Positions 60,826-64,000 of a DNA stretch of 64,000 bases are shown piece by piece. The notes under the pieces were generated by a model that was not told where the DNA came from, searched no databases, and saw only the letters and a program-made list of their open reading frames with translations. The position numbers and the translations under genes were made by a program. Position 1 is the stretch's first letter. Every line of letters begins with the position of its first letter. The DNA is from Buttiauxella sp965119215 (GTDB lineage: Bacteria; Pseudomonadota; Gammaproteobacteria; Enterobacterales; Enterobacteriaceae): assembly GCA_965119215.1 (NCBI GenBank), contig CBCPKK010000014.1, positions 97,191 to 161,190 of the forward strand, in the 5' to 3' direction.

Positions 60826-61523
60826 TTGAACTGCAACAGGTTGTGCTGGGCTATCAGTATCAGGGCAGGGCGGTGGCTTCACCGTTGTCCGGGACATTTT
60901 GCGCGGGCAGTATGACGGCGGTTATCGGCGCAAACGGCACGGGTAAATCTACGTTATTGAAAACGTTGCTGCGGCTGCATGCGCCTCTGATGGGAAATAT
61001 TACATTTACCCTCGGGGCCGCTCCGCGTACTGCGTGGCTGCCACAGTTAGCTGAAATGGACCGTCAGTTCCCCGCCACGGTATACGATGTGGTGAGTATG
61101 GGGAGTTGGCCTGCGCGCGGAATTTTCACGAGCCTGACTCGCCGCCACAGACAGCGCGTGATGGAGGCTATCGAGCGTGTAGGGCTGGGTGAAATGTGCA
61201 AGCAGCCCATTGAAACCCTTTCGGGCGGTCAGTTTCAGCGCATGCTGTTCGCTCGTCTGCTTATACAGAATGCCCCGCTGGTGCTGCTCGACGAGCCATT
61301 TACCGGGGTCGATGCCCAAACCACGCAATTTCTGATGACGTTAATCCGCCAGATGCATGAATCCGGCCAGACGGTAATTACGGTTCTGCACGATAACGAA
61401 CTCGTGGCACGTTATTTTCCTGAGGTCTTATTGCTTAGCCCTGAAGCCTGTCATTGGGGGCCAACCCAACAGGTGTTGCCTCGTTATCATCCTACTGGTC
61501 TGAATCTGGTACGAACTGTATGA
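60822..61523 (+). CDS. Metal ABC transporter ATP-binding protein (zinc/manganese type)
   Basis: 233 residues. Walker A IGANGTGKSTLLKTLL (about 33-48), Q-loop WLPQLAEMDRQFP, ABC signature LSGGQFQRMLFARLL (about 134-148), Walker B LVLLDEPFTGVD (about 154-165), and His in VLHDNELV. Closest in style to the ATPases of family-9 (ZnuC, AztA) metal importers. The start at 60822 overlaps the small ORF; a frame from 60693 reads through that ORF in another phase and is not used. Stop overlaps the permease start (ATGA). Confidence 0.88.
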   Translation: MIELQQVVLGYQYQGRAVASPLSGTFCAGSMTAVIGANGTGKSTLLKTLLRLHAPLMGNITFTLGAAPRTAWLPQLAEMDRQFPATVYDVVSMGSWPARGIFTSLTRRHRQRVMEAIERVGLGEMCKQPIETLSGGQFQRMLFARLLIQNAPLVLLDEPFTGVDAQTTQFLMTLIRQMHESGQTVITVLHDNELVARYFPEVLLLSPEACHWGPTQQVLPRYHPTGLNLVRTV

Positions 61524-62404
61524 TTTATCACTTCTTCTTTGAACCGTTTATAGACTACGGCTTTATGCGTCGCGCGCTGGTTGCATGCCTGGCGTTATCC
61601 ATTAGCACTGCCCCGTTGGGGATTTTCCTGCTGCTGCGCCGTATGAGCCTGGTGGGTGATGCACTTTCTCACGCTATTTTGCCAGGCGTTGCGGTGGGCT
61701 ATTTACTGGCGGGTATGTCTTTGGTCGCCATGGGGATTGGCGGTTTTGTTGCAGGCGTGCTGGTGGCGTTAATTTCAGGGTTGGTCAGTTCGCGCACCAA
61801 TCTTAAAGAAGATGCCAGTTTCGCAGGTTTTTACCTTGGATCGCTGGCGTTGGGCGTCACCTTGATTTCGCTGCGTGGGTCCAGTGTCGATCTCCTCCAT
61901 CTGCTGTTCGGTTCTATTCTGGCGGTAGATAACCAATCGACAATTTTTGTCGGTGTGATTGCCAGCGTGACGTTACTTATTCTGGCCTGTTTATATCGCG
62001 GGCTGGTGATGGAAACTTTCGACCGTAGCTTTTTGCAGGTCAATAACCGCCTGGCTCCGCATCTTATTCACGGTACTTTTCTCGCACTGTTGGTGCTCAA
62101 TTTGGTCGCCGGATTTCAAATCCTCGGCACGTTAATGTCGGTTGGCCTGATGATGCTACCCGCGGTGTCGGCACGTTGTTGGGCGAAAACATTACCCGGC
62201 TCGATGTGCATCGCGGTTGTTTTAGGGCTCTTATCAGCCTGGATTGGGCTTGCCTGGTCCTTTGCCGCGGCACTTCCGGCGGGCCCTGCCATCGTTCTGA
62301 CGGCGAGCGTCGGCTTTTTCATCTCAATACTTTTTGGTTCGCGCAGCGGGCTGGCACGCAGTCTTTGTAAAGGCTGGATAACAACAGGCAAGGGGATTAA
62401 ATGA
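61520..62404 (+). CDS. Metal ABC transporter permease (ABC-3 family)
   Basis: 294 residues, about eight to nine transmembrane helices. ABC-3 family pattern with FLLLRRMSLVGDALSHAILPG (about 33-53), the usual LVGDALSHAxLPG motif of ZnuB-type permeases, and LGTLMSVGLMMLPAVSAR near 208. Joined by 4-nt overlaps to the ATPase and the binding-protein genes. Confidence 0.9.
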   Translation: MIYHFFFEPFIDYGFMRRALVACLALSISTAPLGIFLLLRRMSLVGDALSHAILPGVAVGYLLAGMSLVAMGIGGFVAGVLVALISGLVSSRTNLKEDASFAGFYLGSLALGVTLISLRGSSVDLLHLLFGSILAVDNQSTIFVGVIASVTLLILACLYRGLVMETFDRSFLQVNNRLAPHLIHGTFLALLVLNLVAGFQILGTLMSVGLMMLPAVSARCWAKTLPGSMCIAVVLGLLSAWIGLAWSFAAALPAGPAIVLTASVGFFISILFGSRSGLARSLCKGWITTGKGIK

Positions 62405-63279
62405 AACGTTTTGGGATGATGATGTCATTGGTACTGGCTTGTTCTAGCCAGGTGGCGTTGGCGAAAAATTTGAATGTCGTCGCCAGTTTTACCGTTCTGG
62501 CGGATATGGCAAAGCAAGTGGGTGGCGAGCATGTCACGGTGAAAAGCCTGGTGGGGCCAGATGGTGACCCGCACAGTTTTGAACCGTCACCGCAAGATAG
62601 CGTAGCGCTGAGCAAAGCAGATGTGGTTATCGTGAGTGGGCTGGGCATGGAAGGGTGGATGGATAGACTGGTGAGTGCATCGGGCTATAAAGGCAAAGTC
62701 ATTGTTGCCTCCGAGGGAATCTCCACTCGCAGCATGGAAGAGGAGGGTAAACAAATTACTGACCCTCACGCCTGGAACAGCGCTGAGAACGGCGCAATTT
62801 ACGCGCAGAATATTATGAAGGCGCTGATGGCGGCAGACCCGCAAGACGCCTCGGCAATCAGTGAAAGCGGTTCCGAGTATGTGACGCGCCTGAAACTACT
62901 GGATAGCTGGGCAAAGACCCGTTTTGAATCTATCCCGAAATCACACCGTAAAGTGCTCACCAGTCATGATGCGTTCGGTTATTTTGGTAAAGAGTATGGC
63001 GTGACATTCCTCGCGCCTGTGGGTTTCTCAACCGAGGCAGAAGCCAATGCCAGTGATGTTGCAGCGCTCATAAAGCAGCTTAAAAACCAGCACATCAAAA
63101 CTTACTTTATTGAGAACCAGACCGATCCGCGTCTTGTGAAACAGATTGCAACCGCGAGTGGCGCACAGCAGGGTGGTGAGCTTTACCCTGAAGCACTTTC
63201 TGCCGCTTCGGGGCCAGCCAGCACCTATGAGATGGCGTTCAAACATAATGTGGATACCCTCGCCAACAGCATGAAGTGA
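62401..63279 (+). CDS. Metal ABC transporter substrate-binding protein (cluster A-I, zinc-type)
   Basis: 292 residues. Cleavable signal peptide ending ALA (about residue 21); Cys14 also forms a short lipobox-like VLAC, so lipidation cannot be ruled out. Likely metal ligands are His58 in DPHSFEPS, His123 in DPHAWNS, His189 in SHDAFGYFG, and an acidic residue near Glu264. There is no His-rich loop like that of ZnuA, so it resembles the AztC/PsaA type. Zinc is favoured over manganese because of the Zur-like box. Last gene of the operon; terminator follows. Confidence 0.88.
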   Translation: MKRFGMMMSLVLACSSQVALAKNLNVVASFTVLADMAKQVGGEHVTVKSLVGPDGDPHSFEPSPQDSVALSKADVVIVSGLGMEGWMDRLVSASGYKGKVIVASEGISTRSMEEEGKQITDPHAWNSAENGAIYAQNIMKALMAADPQDASAISESGSEYVTRLKLLDSWAKTRFESIPKSHRKVLTSHDAFGYFGKEYGVTFLAPVGFSTEAEANASDVAALIKQLKNQHIKTYFIENQTDPRLVKQIATASGAQQGGELYPEALSAASGPASTYEMAFKHNVDTLANSMK

Positions 63280-63285
63280 TTTTAC

Positions 63286-63315
63286 CGGCCAGCATTCGCT
63301 GGCCGTTCTTTTTCT
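63286..63315 (+). terminator. Terminator of the metal ABC operon
   Basis: CGGCCAGC-ATTC-GCTGGCCG: perfect 8-bp stem with tetraloop, followed by TTCTTTTTC. Confidence 0.88.
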
Positions 63316-63406
63316 GGAACCGCCTCGCGTTATCTAATGTAATCCTCTGAAAGTGCGGTTAAGTGCTATCGTGTAGCCCTGCGATATGTCTACAATCGGA
63401 GCCAAC

Positions 63407-63916
63407 ATGACAGATAAAACATTACGTCAATTAAGCCACCAGGTCGGCGAAGCGCTTGGGCGTTTAGGCGCCACGGTTACGACGGCCGAATCTTGTACCG
63501 GCGGCTGGATTGCTAAAGTGATTACCGATATTTCAGGCAGTTCCGCCTGGTTTGAACGCGGCTTTGTTACCTACAGTAATGAGGCTAAGCATCAAATGAT
63601 TGGCGTTGACAGCGGTACGCTTGAAACACACGGCGCGGTGAGTGAAGCCGTTGCCCGTGAAATGGCTCAGGGCGCGCTATATGCCGCGGCTGCGGATTAC
63701 GCGGTTGCCGTCAGTGGTATTGCTGGGCCAAATGGCGGCAGTGAAGAAAAACCTGTCGGCACGGTGTGGTTTGGTTTTGCTTCAAAGTCTGCTGGCACGG
63801 TTGCTCGCCACCAGATTTTTAAAGGTGACCGTGATAGCGTTCGGCGCCAGGCCACGGAATATGCACTGCAAACCCTGTGGGAAGAATTTCTCAAAAATAA
63901 GCTTGATACTGTATGA
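63407..63916 (+). CDS. pncC: Nicotinamide-nucleotide amidase PncC (CinA C-terminal domain)
   Basis: 169 residues. Deamidates NMN to nicotinate mononucleotide in NAD salvage. TTAESCTGGWIAKVITDISGSS split across about 25-46 carries the nucleophile Ser; FVTYSNEAKHQMIGV, SGIAGPNGGSEEKPVGTVW near 107 and RRQATEYALQTLW at the end are typical. The start at 63407 follows CGGAG. Its last codons overlap the LexA box of recA, as in E. coli, where the gene was called ygaD. Confidence 0.95.
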   Translation: MTDKTLRQLSHQVGEALGRLGATVTTAESCTGGWIAKVITDISGSSAWFERGFVTYSNEAKHQMIGVDSGTLETHGAVSEAVAREMAQGALYAAAADYAVAVSGIAGPNGGSEEKPVGTVWFGFASKSAGTVARHQIFKGDRDSVRRQATEYALQTLWEEFLKNKLDTV

Positions 63917-63930
63917 CCATACAGTATAAT
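63903..63930 (+). promoter_or_regulatory. recA promoter with LexA operator
   Basis: -35 TTGATA (63903-63908), 16-nt spacer and -10 TATAAT (63925-63930). The LexA box TACTGTATGACCATACAGTA (63907-63926) is a perfect palindrome core CTGT-N8-ACAG filling the spacer. It differs from the E. coli recA box at one central base. It overlaps the pncC stop codon. Confidence 0.95.
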
Positions 63931-64000
63931 TGGCACAACAAAACAGCATAGTAAGCAGCGTGGCGCATTCGTGTATCACCCTGCATGACAGGAGTAATAA
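63931..64000 (+). other. recA: recA 5' leader and ribosome-binding site
   Basis: The transcript leader runs to the window end and contains CAGGAG at about 63990-63995. The recA start codon would lie at or just after position 64001 and is not in the window. Confidence 0.8.

Noticed and set aside
1..64000. tRNA, rRNA, insertion sequences, prophage or integrase genes
   Set aside because: None recognised on either strand; non-coding gaps are short and contain only promoters, terminators and small repeats.

Overview
The window is chromosomal DNA of a member of the Enterobacteriaceae. Almost every gene is a close relative of an Escherichia coli K-12 gene, and the backbone order (truC-yqcA-gud-barA-rlmD-relA-mazG-pyrG-eno, queE, the ygc block, queD-cysJIH, iap-cysDNC-ygbE-ftsB-ispDF-truD-surE-pcm-nlpD-rpoS, mutS, mltB, pncC, recA promoter) follows the E. 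coli 60-62 minute region. Several differences show that it is not Escherichia or Salmonella. A glycerate kinase gene sits in the gud operon, mazEF is absent, an adhP homologue follows eno, a polyuronate locus lies where E. coli carries type I-E CRISPR-Cas, rpoS and mutS are directly adjacent, and a zinc-type ABC importer lies between mltB and pncC. I cannot fix the genus from sequence alone.

Layout. 1-6.4 kb: end of truC, yqcA, then glucarate catabolism (gudP-gudX-gudD-garK). 6.4-17 kb: housekeeping genes barA, rlmD, relA, mazG, pyrG, eno. 17.1-20.5 kb: a frameshifted adhP and an operon of an M20 peptidase with the YjiG/YjiH membrane pair. 20.7-32 kb: queE and the ygc block, an uncharacterised catabolic system. 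Its parts are two MFS transporters, a sugar kinase, an SDR, a flavin oxidase, an ETF pair with its ETF:quinone oxidoreductase and ferredoxin, and a GlpP-family antiterminator. 32.2-33.4 kb: a putative T6SS immunity protein and queD. 33.6-38 kb: cysJIH. 38-45.3 kb: a uronate locus made of a ManD-type dehydratase, an SSS symporter, an SDR, a GntR regulator and a PL17-type intracellular lyase. 45.3-49.6 kb: iap and cysDNC. 49.6-56.6 kb: cell division, isoprenoid, RNA modification and stress genes ending in rpoS. 56.7-63.9 kb: mutS, mltB, the metal ABC operon and pncC. The window ends in the recA promoter and ribosome-binding site.

The most interesting signal is in the divergent control region at 24267-24586. 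Each arm carries a CRP-like box, then about 45 bp further a nearly identical leader motif (TTACTAGAGACG-N-TGAGAAAAGTA...CTTCCC), then an intrinsic terminator built on that motif just before the first gene. The same locus encodes YgcP, a relative of the RNA-binding antiterminator GlpP. I infer that both ygc transcription units are controlled by CRP and by YgcP-dependent antitermination.

A second system is the polyuronate locus. Five palindromic sites sharing T(T/A)GTnnnACTA lie upstream of its three catabolic transcription units, as expected for one GntR/FCD repressor. A third is the zinc operon, with a Zur-like box and an unannotated 39-residue membrane peptide translationally coupled to the ATPase.
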